DNA of 64,000 bases from Agromyces sp. Leaf222 (GTDB lineage Bacteria > Actinomycetota > Actinomycetes > Actinomycetales > Microbacteriaceae): positions 431,277 through 495,276 of the forward strand of contig NZ_LMKQ01000001.1 in the NCBI RefSeq assembly GCF_001421565.1, written 5' to 3'. Shown piece after piece: positions 1 through 7,567 of this stretch (position 1 is its first letter; each line of letters begins with the position of its first letter). Both the position numbers and the translations under genes were made by a program. Under the pieces are notes generated by a model. It had not been told where the DNA came from. It was given only the letters and a program-made list of their open reading frames with translations, and did no database searches.

Positions 1-352
1 CGAGACGCTCGGTGAAGCGTGCGTCCTCGTCGCCGGCGAGGGTCGCGATCGTCGCGAGGGCGTCGTCGAGGGTCAGTCGTGCGGTCACGATCACCCGGTC
101 GCCGCCCGCCAGCGAGAGCGGCGTGGATCGCCCGTCGCCGTGCGCGTCGCCGGATTCGCGGATCACGCCCGCGTCGAGCAGGCGCGCCGTGAGCCCAGCG
201 ATCGTGCCGCGGCCGAGCCCGGTCGCGTTCACGAGTTCGCTCCGCGTCGCCGATCCGTGGATCACGAGGTGCTCGACGACGCGGGCGGATTGTTCGCGGT
301 GCAGGTCGAGGGGGCCGGTGATGGTCGGGATCGTCGTATCGCCGGGTGTCAT
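1..352 (-). CDS. ROK-type transcriptional regulator, N-terminal part (truncated by window edge)
   Basis: The start ATG lies at 350-352 on the minus strand and the frame stays open to base 1, giving about 117 residues. Residues 18-75 form a winged helix: a helix around EQSARVVEHLVIHG, then RSELVNATGLGRGTIAGLTARLLDAGVI and a GDGRSTPLSL wing. This is the layout of ROK-family repressors (NagC/XylR type). The sugar-binding ROK domain would lie beyond the window. It resembles the complete ROK protein at 3505-4719 in arrangement. The next gene on the same strand (435-1934) ends upstream of it with a hairpin between, so it is probably transcribed separately. The DNA-binding domain assignment is good; the effector is unknown. 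Confidence 0.8.
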   Translation of the reverse strand, partial: MTPGDTTIPTITGPLDLHREQSARVVEHLVIHGSATRSELVNATGLGRGTIAGLTARLLDAGVIRESGDAHGDGRSTPLSLAGGDRVIVTARLTLDDALATIATLAGDEDARFTERL

Positions 353-375
353 GACGCAAGCATGAACCCGCGAGG

Positions 376-417
376 TCTCCCGGTCACGTACCCCATTCGG
401 GGGCCGCGACCGGGAGA
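376..417 (-). terminator. Nested hairpin, likely terminator of the esterase operon
   Basis: TCTCCCGGTC (376-385) pairs perfectly with GACCGGGAGA (408-417), and an inner CCCC-ATTC-GGGG hairpin occupies 391-402. It sits just downstream of the esterase stop codon on the minus strand. There is no U-tract, which is usual in GC-rich actinobacteria. Confidence 0.6.
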
Positions 418-434
418 GGCACCCGGATTCCGGC

Positions 435-1934
435 TCAGGCGGCCGGCAGCAGCGAGCGCACCGAGGCGTAGCCGTCGGCCACCACGCTCGACGGCGTGTC
501 GTACACGCGCGTCGCGCGCGCGGCATCCGTGTACCGCGGCCAGCCCGGTTCGCCGGTCGTGATGAAGGCGACCGCTGCGCCGTGCACCTCGTCGGCGAGG
601 GCCTGCGGCGGGTTCGGGCCGGCCAGCGGCTCGATCGCGATCGAGTCGAGGCAGTCGAAGAAGAACGGCACGTCGAGGCAGTGCTCGGCGAAGCCGAACG
701 TGCCAGACGGCCACGAGAACCGGTAGACCCAGGTCGGCGCGTCGCCGCGCAGGGCGACGAGGCGCACGAGCGCGGTGCGGAACATGCGGTCGGTGAGGAA
801 CCGGCCCGCGATGCGCGCGGTGCCCTTGCGGGCGACCTCGGCGTTCGCGGCGAGGTAGGGCTTCATGGCCTGCTTCTGCATGCCGAGCTTCTTCAGCATC
901 AGCGACTTCGGGATCCAGCGGAGCTTCTTCTCGACCTCGGCGAACGCCATCGTGAACTCGTCGTCGGTCGCGCCGATCACGAGCGGCTTGCCGGCGCCGA
1001 CCCCGGCCGCCAGCGACTCCTTCGTCGAGCGCACGAGCAGCTCGCCGTCGATGCTCGGGCCCAGCGCCAGGCCGTTGTCGATCATGCTCTCGAGGGAGTC
1101 GGGGCCGAGCTCGGTCGCCTTCTTCTGCAGCTCGAGGATGCGCTCCTCGTCGAGGCTCGAGAAGCCGGCGACCGTCGGCTCGACGCCCGCCGCCGCCGCG
1201 AGCTCGCGCCCGAAGGCCTCGCTCCGCTCGGGCGTGACGTCGGCCAGGGCGCCCGAGATCGCGTAGACGCCGTGGAAGAGGTGCTGTGCGCGCTCCATGC
1301 CGAGCAGGGTGAGCACCGCGCCGCCGCCCGCCGACTGGCCGGCGATGGTCACGCGCGAGGGGTCGCCGCCGAACGCGGCGACGTTCTGCTGCACCCACTC
1401 GAGGGCGAGCAGCCAGTCGCGCACGCCGCGGTTGCTCGGTGCGCCGTCGATCCACCCGAAGCCGTCGAAGCCGAGCCGGTACGAGATCGTCACGGTCACG
1501 ACGCCGTCGCGGTTGAACCGGCCGCCGTCGTACCAGAGGCTCGCGGGCGAGCCGGCGAAGAACCCGCCGCCGTGGATCCAGACCAGCACCGGCAGGGCGG
1601 CATCCGTTCCGGCATCCGCAGCGGAGGGCCGGGGCGTGAACACGTTCACGTTCAGCGTCGACTCGCCCGGCACGCTCGGCTCGGGGATGAGCGTGACGCC
1701 GGGATCGCCGCGCTGCGCGGTCGCGCCGAACTCGAGGGCATCGCGCGCGCCCTCCCATGGGGCCTTCGGCACGGGTGCGGCGAAGCGGAGCTCGCCGACG
1801 GGCGCCTCGGCGAAGGGAATGCCGAGGAAGGCGGCGGATGCGCCTGGCGTGCCGGGCTCGCCGCGCCAGGCGCCGCGGACGCGGCCCGCCACGGTGTCGA
1901 CCTCGACGAAGGTGCCGGTGCTGGTCTGGGTCAT
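435..1934 (-). CDS. Type B carboxylesterase family protein
   Basis: This 499-residue alpha/beta hydrolase belongs to the carboxylesterase/cholinesterase (COesterase) family, which hydrolyses carboxylic esters. Visible hallmarks are FLGIPFAEAPVGELRF near the N terminus, the oxyanion-hole stretch PVLVWIHGGGFFAGS and the nucleophile elbow TIAGQSAGGGAV. The catalytic His is probably in GFAEHCLDVPFFF. There is no signal peptide, so it should be cytoplasmic. Its start lies 11 bp after the stop of the MFS transporter gene at 1946-3262, so the two probably form an operon in which the transporter brings in an esterified glycoside or small ester that this enzyme then cleaves. That substrate is inferred from context only. 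It could equally be a detoxifying esterase. Confidence 0.9.
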   Translation of the reverse strand: MTQTSTGTFVEVDTVAGRVRGAWRGEPGTPGASAAFLGIPFAEAPVGELRFAAPVPKAPWEGARDALEFGATAQRGDPGVTLIPEPSVPGESTLNVNVFTPRPSAADAGTDAALPVLVWIHGGGFFAGSPASLWYDGGRFNRDGVVTVTISYRLGFDGFGWIDGAPSNRGVRDWLLALEWVQQNVAAFGGDPSRVTIAGQSAGGGAVLTLLGMERAQHLFHGVYAISGALADVTPERSEAFGRELAAAAGVEPTVAGFSSLDEERILELQKKATELGPDSLESMIDNGLALGPSIDGELLVRSTKESLAAGVGAGKPLVIGATDDEFTMAFAEVEKKLRWIPKSLMLKKLGMQKQAMKPYLAANAEVARKGTARIAGRFLTDRMFRTALVRLVALRGDAPTWVYRFSWPSGTFGFAEHCLDVPFFFDCLDSIAIEPLAGPNPPQALADEVHGAAVAFITTGEPGWPRYTDAARATRVYDTPSSVVADGYASVRSLLPAA

Positions 1935-1945
1935 GGGTGGTGCTC

Positions 1946-3262
1946 CTATCGGACGCTCTTGATGGGGATGAGGACGAGCGCTGCGGCGACCACGGCGACG
2001 ATACCGAACACGAACAGCATGGGGTATCCGCCGAAGACGCCGATGATCACGCCGGCGATCGCCGGGCTCAGCGCCTGCGGGATGTTCGTGGCGATGTTCA
2101 GGATGCCGAGGTCCTTGCCCGCGCCGGCACCGCCGCCGGGCAGCACCTCGGTCATGAGCGCCGCGTCGACCGACATGTACACGCCGAAGCCGACGCCGTT
2201 GATGATGCTCATGACGATCATGCCGGTCATGTTCGGCATGATCACGGGGGCGGCGAGGCCGAGCACCATGATGGCGGATGCCGCGTAGATGAAGACCTTG
2301 CGCTTGCCGATGCGGTCGCTCCACCAGCCCGAGACCCCGATCGCGATGAGCGTCGGCACGAACGCGGCGAGCGTGAGCGTGAGCACGGCGCCGGGCGCCT
2401 CGGCGACCGGGATGCGGATGTAGTCGGTGAGGATGTACAGCTGGAACGCCGTGACCACGAAGTACCCGAGCACGAGCAGGAAGCGGGCGGCGAACGCCCA
2501 CGCGAAGTCCGGGTTCTTGCGGGGGTCGATCCAGAAGCCGGCGAAGAACTGCCGCCAGCTCCATGCGGGCACGACCGCCTCCTTCGACGACCAGTCGCGG
2601 TTGACGAGCACGAAGAGCACGGTGACCACGATCACGGCGATGCCGAACGCCGAGTAGCCGATGCCGATGTTCGCGGCGAAGATGCTCGCGACCATGATGC
2701 CGAGGGTCATGCCGACCTGGGTGCCGATGCCGAACATCGCGCTCGCGACGCCGCGCTTCTCGCGCGGGAAGCGGTCGGGGGTGAGCGCGGTGAGCGGGCC
2801 CTGCAGGCCGTTCAGGGCGACCTGGATGATGACCCAGAACACCGTGATCCAGAGCAGCGAGGTGAGCGAGCCGAGCCCGAGCAGGAAGATGCCGCCGATG
2901 AGGGCGCCGCCGACCATCCACGGGGCGCGGCGACCGAAGCGCGAGCGGGTGCGGTCGCTGAACGCGCCGACGATGGGCTGCGCGAAGAGCGTGAAGACGA
3001 ATGAGACGGTCGTGACGATCGCGAGGTTCGCGACCTTGTTCTCCTCGTCGAGGAGCGCGATCTGGGTGGGCAGCAGGATCGCGATGAGTCCGCCGTAGGT
3101 GGCGAAGAGCGTGAGCGCGGTGACGAGGATGCCGGGCAGCAGCGCCCTGGTGGGCGGGGGACTCTGCGGCGGCTCGCCGGCGACGGGTGCGGTCGCCGAG
3201 ATGGCGCCGGTGGGCGCGACGAGGGCGGCGGGATCGCCGGAGGCGGCGGGCTGGATCGACAT
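1946..3262 (-). CDS. MFS transporter, sugar/glycoside type
   Basis: This 438-residue membrane protein has about 12 hydrophobic segments. A loop after TM2 reads DRTRSRFGRRAPW, a signature shared with SLC45/GPH-like sugar transporters of the MFS_2 group, and a second half-signature is WSDRIGKRKVFIYAAS. The start chosen is the ATG at 3260-3262 because a strong AGAGGAG Shine-Dalgarno lies just upstream; an upstream in-frame ATG at 3370 has none and falls inside the promoter. It is a clear paralogue of the transporter at 5402-6724, sharing the segment order and many identical motifs. It is followed closely by the esterase gene. It probably imports a plant-derived glycoside, but the substrate is not readable from sequence. 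Confidence 0.9.
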   Translation of the reverse strand: MSIQPAASGDPAALVAPTGAISATAPVAGEPPQSPPPTRALLPGILVTALTLFATYGGLIAILLPTQIALLDEENKVANLAIVTTVSFVFTLFAQPIVGAFSDRTRSRFGRRAPWMVGGALIGGIFLLGLGSLTSLLWITVFWVIIQVALNGLQGPLTALTPDRFPREKRGVASAMFGIGTQVGMTLGIMVASIFAANIGIGYSAFGIAVIVVTVLFVLVNRDWSSKEAVVPAWSWRQFFAGFWIDPRKNPDFAWAFAARFLLVLGYFVVTAFQLYILTDYIRIPVAEAPGAVLTLTLAAFVPTLIAIGVSGWWSDRIGKRKVFIYAASAIMVLGLAAPVIMPNMTGMIVMSIINGVGFGVYMSVDAALMTEVLPGGGAGAGKDLGILNIATNIPQALSPAIAGVIIGVFGGYPMLFVFGIVAVVAAALVLIPIKSVR

Positions 3263-3341
3263 TGGGGCTCCTCTTCGTTGAGAACGACCTGGGGGCGGGG
3301 GTGTGGCGTCCGCGGTGAAAACCGAACAACGCTCGGCGATG

Positions 3342-3378
3342 AGTATGCGCTGTTTCGCTAGGAAATTCAACCGTTGAA
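3342..3378 (-). promoter_or_regulatory. Promoter with operator-like palindrome for the MFS-esterase operon
   Basis: On the minus strand, TTGAAT (3365-3370) and CATACT (3342-3347) are spaced by exactly 17 nt, a plausible -35/-10 pair. The 13-bp perfect palindrome TTCAACCGTTGAA (3366-3378, arms TTCAAC/GTTGAA around one C) overlaps the -35. It would be a natural binding site for the neighbouring ROK or TetR regulator; which one binds is unknown. Confidence 0.55.
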
Positions 3379-3394
3379 CTAAAGCCTTGGGCGC

Positions 3395-3470
3395 GAGAAC
3401 AGGACGGGAGCTGGCGGCAGCGCCGGGAACAGGCGTGCGAGCGGCGTGTCGTCACGCGCTTCCTGTTCTC
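3395..3470. repeat. GAACAGG inverted and direct repeats in the ROK-MFS intergenic region
   Basis: GAGAACAGGA (3395-3404) is the exact reverse complement of TCCTGTTCTC (3461-3470), and a third copy, GGGAACAGG, lies at 3425-3433. The second and third copies can also fold into a bulged hairpin with GCGTG/CACGC. The region is downstream of the ROK gene and upstream of the MFS promoter, so it may be a terminator, a set of regulator sites, or both. Confidence 0.45.
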
Positions 3471-3504
3471 GGACCGACCGAAGGTGACCGGGGAGGCGGC
3501 GGGG

Positions 3505-4719
3505 TCAGACCCCGAGTCGTGCCGGGTCGGCCAGCAGGCGGTCGCGGGCAGACCAGGCCGCGCCGAGGAGCGCGGCGTCGGCGCCGAGGCGACCGGCGGT
3601 CACGGTCGGCACCTCGGATGCCGGCCGGCCGAACGCCTCGGCGACGGCGGGCCGGTTCGCGCGGAACGCCCGTTCGATCGACGCCGTGTGCGCGGCCCAG
3701 AACCCGCCGATGACGATCGCCGACGGATCCGCGGCGAGCGAGACGACCTGGAGGGCTCGGGCGATCCAGGGCAGCGCGTCGCCCCAGGCCGCCGTCGCGT
3801 CGGGCTCGCCCGCGCCGATGCGACGCGAGAGCTCGTCGAGCGCACCGGCGAGGCCGCGCTCGCCGACGAGCCCGGTGAGGCCCGCCCGCTCGAGCAGTGC
3901 GTCGGGGCCGGCGATCGTGACGAGGCATCCGCTCTGCCCGCACTCGCAGGGAGCGCCGTCGGGGATGAGCGCGAGATGGCCGAGCGACGCCCCCACCCCG
4001 TGCGCGCCCTCGATCGTGCGACCGCCGGAGATGATCGCGCCGCCGATGCCCGAGTTGGACTTGAGGTAGACGAGGTCGTCGATGCCGTCGAGGAGCGCTC
4101 GCTCGGCCTGGGCGGCGAGCCAGCCGTCGGAGGCGAGGGTCGCGATCTCGGGCAGGCCGGGCACGCGCGAGCGCAGCCCGCCCAACAGGTCCACGACGCC
4201 CCACCCGAGGTCCGTGTCGGCGAGCACGACCGGAGGCTCGCCCCCGACCGGTGCGAAGACGACCACCGGGAGTTCGACCACGCGCCGCCCGAGCCGATGG
4301 GCCGTCTCGAGCGCGTCGCGCGTCACCTCGGCGAGCACGTCGAGCACGGATTCGGGGTCACCCATCGGGCGCCCGTGCCGTCGTTCGACCCGGTGCAGCT
4401 CCTCGCCGGCGAGGTTCGTGAGCAGCGCGGTCGCGGCATCCGCATCGACCTGGGCGACGAGCACGGCGACCCGGTCGGCCGCCAGCTCGAGCCGGGTGAT
4501 CGGTCGGCCCCGGCCGGTCTGCGTCGGGTCCGCCTCACGCACCACGCCCGCCTCCGAGAGGGCGGCAGCGAGCGCCGTCACCGCGCCGCGCGTGAGTCCG
4601 GTCGCGGCCGCGATCTCGCTGCGCGCGCTGGGGCCCGACCTCACGAGGTGGGCGAGCACGAGCGTCAGGTTGTGCCGCCGGACGTCGCCGGAGACCAGTG
4701 AACGCGGGGCACGCGGCAT
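3505..4719 (-). CDS. ROK family transcriptional regulator/sugar kinase-like protein
   Basis: The 404-residue protein starts with a winged helix (residues about 10-75, with SARSEIAAATGLTRGAVTALA as the recognition helix region). A ROK domain follows with the zinc-binding motif CECGQSGC in the segment GHLALIPDGAPCECGQSGC and the glycine-rich LKSNSGIGGAI. These features define ROK repressors of carbohydrate operons. It lies 4 bp downstream of the TetR gene at 4724-5302 on the same strand, so the two regulators are probably co-transcribed. The surrounding transporters, esterase and beta-glucosidase suggest that it senses a sugar released from a glycoside. The ligand is inferred. Confidence 0.9.
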   Translation of the reverse strand: MPRAPRSLVSGDVRRHNLTLVLAHLVRSGPSARSEIAAATGLTRGAVTALAAALSEAGVVREADPTQTGRGRPITRLELAADRVAVLVAQVDADAATALLTNLAGEELHRVERRHGRPMGDPESVLDVLAEVTRDALETAHRLGRRVVELPVVVFAPVGGEPPVVLADTDLGWGVVDLLGGLRSRVPGLPEIATLASDGWLAAQAERALLDGIDDLVYLKSNSGIGGAIISGGRTIEGAHGVGASLGHLALIPDGAPCECGQSGCLVTIAGPDALLERAGLTGLVGERGLAGALDELSRRIGAGEPDATAAWGDALPWIARALQVVSLAADPSAIVIGGFWAAHTASIERAFRANRPAVAEAFGRPASEVPTVTAGRLGADAALLGAAWSARDRLLADPARLGV

Positions 4720-4723
4720 CCGC

Positions 4724-5302
4724 TCAGCCCTTGCGTGCGACGAGCTGCCAGAGGTACGCGATGTGCTCGGCCATGTCGATGGAGGGGTCGAGCATCCACT
4801 GCGTCTGCAGGCCGTCGGCCGCCGCGAGGAAGAGGTTGGCGGTGCGCTCGACGTCGAGCCCGGCGTCGAGGCGGCCGGCCTCCTGCTCCTCTTGGAGCAT
4901 GCCGCAGAACATGGCCCGGAACTGCTCGTACCGCGCGACGAAGTAGTCGTGGGCCGGGTGGGCCGCGTCGGTGGCCTCGGTCGAGAGCTGCGCGTAGAGC
5001 TGCACGAGGCCCGGCACCTCGCTGTTGTGCCGGATCACCTCGAAGAACGCCTGGATCGAGCGCTGGGCGTCGAGCCCGAACGACGCGGTGTCGACCTCAT
5101 CGCGCTTGCGCAGCACCTCCTGGAAGAGCTCCTCCTTCGAGGAGAAGTAGTGCAGCAGGCCGGCCTGGCTGAGGCCGACCGCGTCTGCGAGCTCCTTGAC
5201 GCTCGTTCGGCGGTACCCGTTGCGGGCGATCACCTCGAGCGCGGTCGTGAGGATCTCCTCGCGCTTGGCGATGCCCTTTGCGTACGAACCTCGTTGAGCC
5301 AT
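4724..5302 (-). CDS. TetR/AcrR family transcriptional regulator
   Basis: The 192-residue protein has an N-terminal helix-turn-helix of TetR type: EEILTTALEVIARNGYRRTSVKELADAVGLSQAGLLHYFSSKEELF spans residues 15-60. A helical ligand-binding C-terminal domain follows. It is divergent from the MFS gene at 5402 across a 99-bp region that holds a good promoter and an inverted repeat, so repression of that transporter operon and autoregulation are likely. It also precedes the ROK regulator by 4 bp. The C-terminal domain resembles that of regulators in glycoside clusters (AQLSTEATDAAHPAHDYF), but the effector is unknown. Confidence 0.92.
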   Translation of the reverse strand: MAQRGSYAKGIAKREEILTTALEVIARNGYRRTSVKELADAVGLSQAGLLHYFSSKEELFQEVLRKRDEVDTASFGLDAQRSIQAFFEVIRHNSEVPGLVQLYAQLSTEATDAAHPAHDYFVARYEQFRAMFCGMLQEEQEAGRLDAGLDVERTANLFLAAADGLQTQWMLDPSIDMAEHIAYLWQLVARKG

Positions 5303-5318
5303 AGGGGAATGCTACGGA

Positions 5319-5354
5319 CTCGGTCTTGCAAACAAAAACCGAGCGATGTATGGT
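5319..5354 (+). promoter_or_regulatory. Promoter and inverted repeat between TetR and MFS genes
   Basis: TTGCAA (5326-5331) and TATGGT (5349-5354) are spaced by 17 nt and point toward the MFS-PAP2 operon. CTCGGT (5319-5324) and ACCGAG (5338-5343) form an inverted repeat around and inside this promoter, the expected position for a TetR operator. Confidence 0.5.
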
Positions 5355-5401
5355 TTTGCGATCAGCCTCGACGGAGAGGCCTCGAAAGGACCCCACAGCA
5401 C

Positions 5402-6724
5402 ATGACGATGGCGTCGACCCCCGCAGCAGAGCATCGCCCAGAGCATCGCCCAGACGAACCCGAAGCGCCCCTCGCCTTCATCGAGGAGGCCGCAGGCAAC
5501 GAGGACCCGCCCGCCCCCATCGAGGGCGTGCGCCGCCTCCTCGGCTGGATCATCCCCGCCAACCTCGGCATCTTCCTCATCTGGGGTGCCGTGCCCGGCA
5601 TCCTCCTGCCCGCCCAGGTCGCCGCGCAGTTCGGCGAGGCCGACAAGATCGGCAACCTCGCGATCGTCATGACGATCGGCGCGTTCTTCTCGATGATCGC
5701 CCAGCCGATCGCCGGCCAGATCTCCGACCGCACCCGCTCGCGATTCGGCCGCCGCGCACCGTGGATCTTCATGGGCTCGCTCGCGGGAGGCCTCGCCCTC
5801 GTCGGCCTCGCCTTCGCGAACAGCCTCGTCGGCGTCGTCATCGCCTGGACGCTCGTGCAGATCACGTACAACTTCGCGCAGGGCCCGCTCAGCGCCGTCA
5901 TGCCCGACCGCGTGCCGGTCAAGCGCCGGGGCACGTTCGCCACGCTCTCGGGCATCGGCCTCATGGTCGGCGCACTCGGCGGCCAGGTGATCGGGTCGAT
6001 CTTCTACGGCAGCATCGCCGCGGGCTACGTGACGTTCGCGGTGTTCTCGCTCGTCATGCTCACGCTGTTCATCGTCTTCAATCCCGACCACTCCTCGAAG
6101 GACCTCGAACCCGAGCCGTTCAAGTTCGGCGACTTCCTGCGCACGTTCTGGGTCAGCCCGATCAAGCACCCCGACTTCTTCTGGGCGTTCACCGGCCGAC
6201 TGCTGCTCTACACGGGGTACTTCGCCGTGACCGGCTACCAGCTCTACCTGCTCACCGACTACTTCGGGGTCGAACGACCGCAGGACGTCATCCCGGTGCT
6301 CGGGCTCATCAGCCTCGCCGGCATCCTGATCGCGACCATCGTCTCGGGCCCGCTCTCCGACAAGCTCGGCCGCCGCAAGATCTTCGTCTTCGCGTCGTCG
6401 GCCGTGACCGGCCTGGCGATGCTGCTGCCATGGGTCTGGCCCGACCTCACCGCGTGGATGATCATGACCTTCATCGCCGGCCTCGGCTTCGGCATGTTCC
6501 AGGCCGTCGACACCGCGCTCATGAGCGAGGTGCTGCCGTCGGCGAAGTCGTTCGCGAAGGACCTCGGCGTCGTCAACATCGCCGCCACGCTGCCGCAGAC
6601 CCTCGCACCGGGCGTCGCCGGCGCGATCGTGCTCGCGTTCGGGTTCGCAGGGCTGTTCCCCATCGCGATCGTGCTCTCCGTGCTCGGCGCCTTCGCCGTC
6701 TGGCCGATCAAGGCGGTGAAGTGA
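5402..6724 (+). CDS. MFS transporter, sugar/glycoside type (paralogue of 1946-3262)
   Basis: The 440-residue protein has about 12 transmembrane segments and the same signatures as the first MFS gene: SDRTRSRFGRRAPWIF after TM2, a lysine-rich loop, and SDKLGRRKIFVFASS in the second half. A 40-residue acidic, proline-rich N-terminal tail precedes TM1. The start at 5402 has an AAAGGA Shine-Dalgarno about 11 nt upstream; an ATG six bases later is the alternative. It overlaps the next gene by one base (TGATG), so translation is coupled to the PAP2 protein. It probably imports a glycoside for the downstream GH3 enzyme. Confidence 0.9.
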   Translation: MTMASTPAAEHRPEHRPDEPEAPLAFIEEAAGNEDPPAPIEGVRRLLGWIIPANLGIFLIWGAVPGILLPAQVAAQFGEADKIGNLAIVMTIGAFFSMIAQPIAGQISDRTRSRFGRRAPWIFMGSLAGGLALVGLAFANSLVGVVIAWTLVQITYNFAQGPLSAVMPDRVPVKRRGTFATLSGIGLMVGALGGQVIGSIFYGSIAAGYVTFAVFSLVMLTLFIVFNPDHSSKDLEPEPFKFGDFLRTFWVSPIKHPDFFWAFTGRLLLYTGYFAVTGYQLYLLTDYFGVERPQDVIPVLGLISLAGILIATIVSGPLSDKLGRRKIFVFASSAVTGLAMLLPWVWPDLTAWMIMTFIAGLGFGMFQAVDTALMSEVLPSAKSFAKDLGVVNIAATLPQTLAPGVAGAIVLAFGFAGLFPIAIVLSVLGAFAVWPIKAVK

Positions 6725-7518
6725 TGACGGATGCCGCAGCCGGCGCTCCCGGCCTCACCACCACGTCGGCGCAGCCCGGGTCGACGCCCCGTGCCACCTC
6801 GAAGCGCCCTCGCGCGCTGCTCGTCATCGGCCTCATCGGGCTCGTGCTCTTCGTCCTGTTCGGCGTGGCCGTGTTCCAGAACGTGGACGCCCCGTTGACG
6901 CAGCCGCTCGACGACGCCTGGCGCCGCCTCGTCGGTGCGAGCGCGGTCGAGAACGTCAGCTGGGTCGTCCCGATGTTCTTCCAGTACCTCGGCGAGCTTC
7001 CCGGCTTCGCACTGACGATGCTGATCATCCCGATCTGGCTCTTCGTGATCCGCCGCTGGCGCTCCGCCCTGTTCTGGATCACGGCCGAGCTCGTCGGCAA
7101 CATGGTCGTCTCCCAGGTCACGAAGAACCTCGTCGACCGCCCGCGTCCCGCCGACGACCTCGCGAACAACCTGTTCGGCCCGCTGTTCCAGGTCGACCAC
7201 GGATCGTTCCCCTCCGGCCACTCGGTGAGCGCCGGCATCCTGATCGTCGCGGTCGCCGCCGTGCTGCCCGCCGCCAAGCGGCGCGTGTGGTGGTTCATCG
7301 GCGCCCTCATCGGCGTCGGCATGGTCTGGCAGCGCACCCTCATCAACGCCCACTGGTTCTCGGACGCCGTCTTCGGCATCATCGGCGGCGCCAGCGCGAC
7401 ACTGATCATCTGGTGGCTGTTCGCGAACCTGCTCGCGAAGGACTACGGCAAGCCGCTGTTCCGTCGTGCGGTGCGCGCCGCAGCCCCGAGCCCGGCCGGC
7501 GCACCGGCATCCATCTAG
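6724..7518 (+). CDS. PAP2 superfamily membrane phosphatase
   Basis: The 264-residue protein has five or six transmembrane segments and the three-part PAP2 active site: K134NLVDRPRP, P163SGH, and R204TLINAHWFSD with R204, H210 and D214. Members dephosphorylate lipid phosphates such as phosphatidic acid or undecaprenyl diphosphate at the membrane. A long loop after the first TM resembles that of DedA/PAP2 proteins with an extracytoplasmic active site. It starts within the stop codon of the MFS gene, so the two are co-translated. Why a lipid phosphatase is coupled to a sugar transporter is unclear; it may simply ride in the operon. Confidence 0.9.
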   Translation: MTDAAAGAPGLTTTSAQPGSTPRATSKRPRALLVIGLIGLVLFVLFGVAVFQNVDAPLTQPLDDAWRRLVGASAVENVSWVVPMFFQYLGELPGFALTMLIIPIWLFVIRRWRSALFWITAELVGNMVVSQVTKNLVDRPRPADDLANNLFGPLFQVDHGSFPSGHSVSAGILIVAVAAVLPAAKRRVWWFIGALIGVGMVWQRTLINAHWFSDAVFGIIGGASATLIIWWLFANLLAKDYGKPLFRRAVRAAAPSPAGAPASI

Positions 7519-7567
7519 ACCCGTACCAAAGACGTCGGCGCCATCGCCGGCACAGTGAAGGAGCACC

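Noticed and set aside
435..3455. Single 1,006-codon frame joining MFS region and esterase
   Set aside because: Only the esterase part from 1934 has a real protein signature; the upstream part is out of frame with the MFS gene and arginine/histidine-rich.
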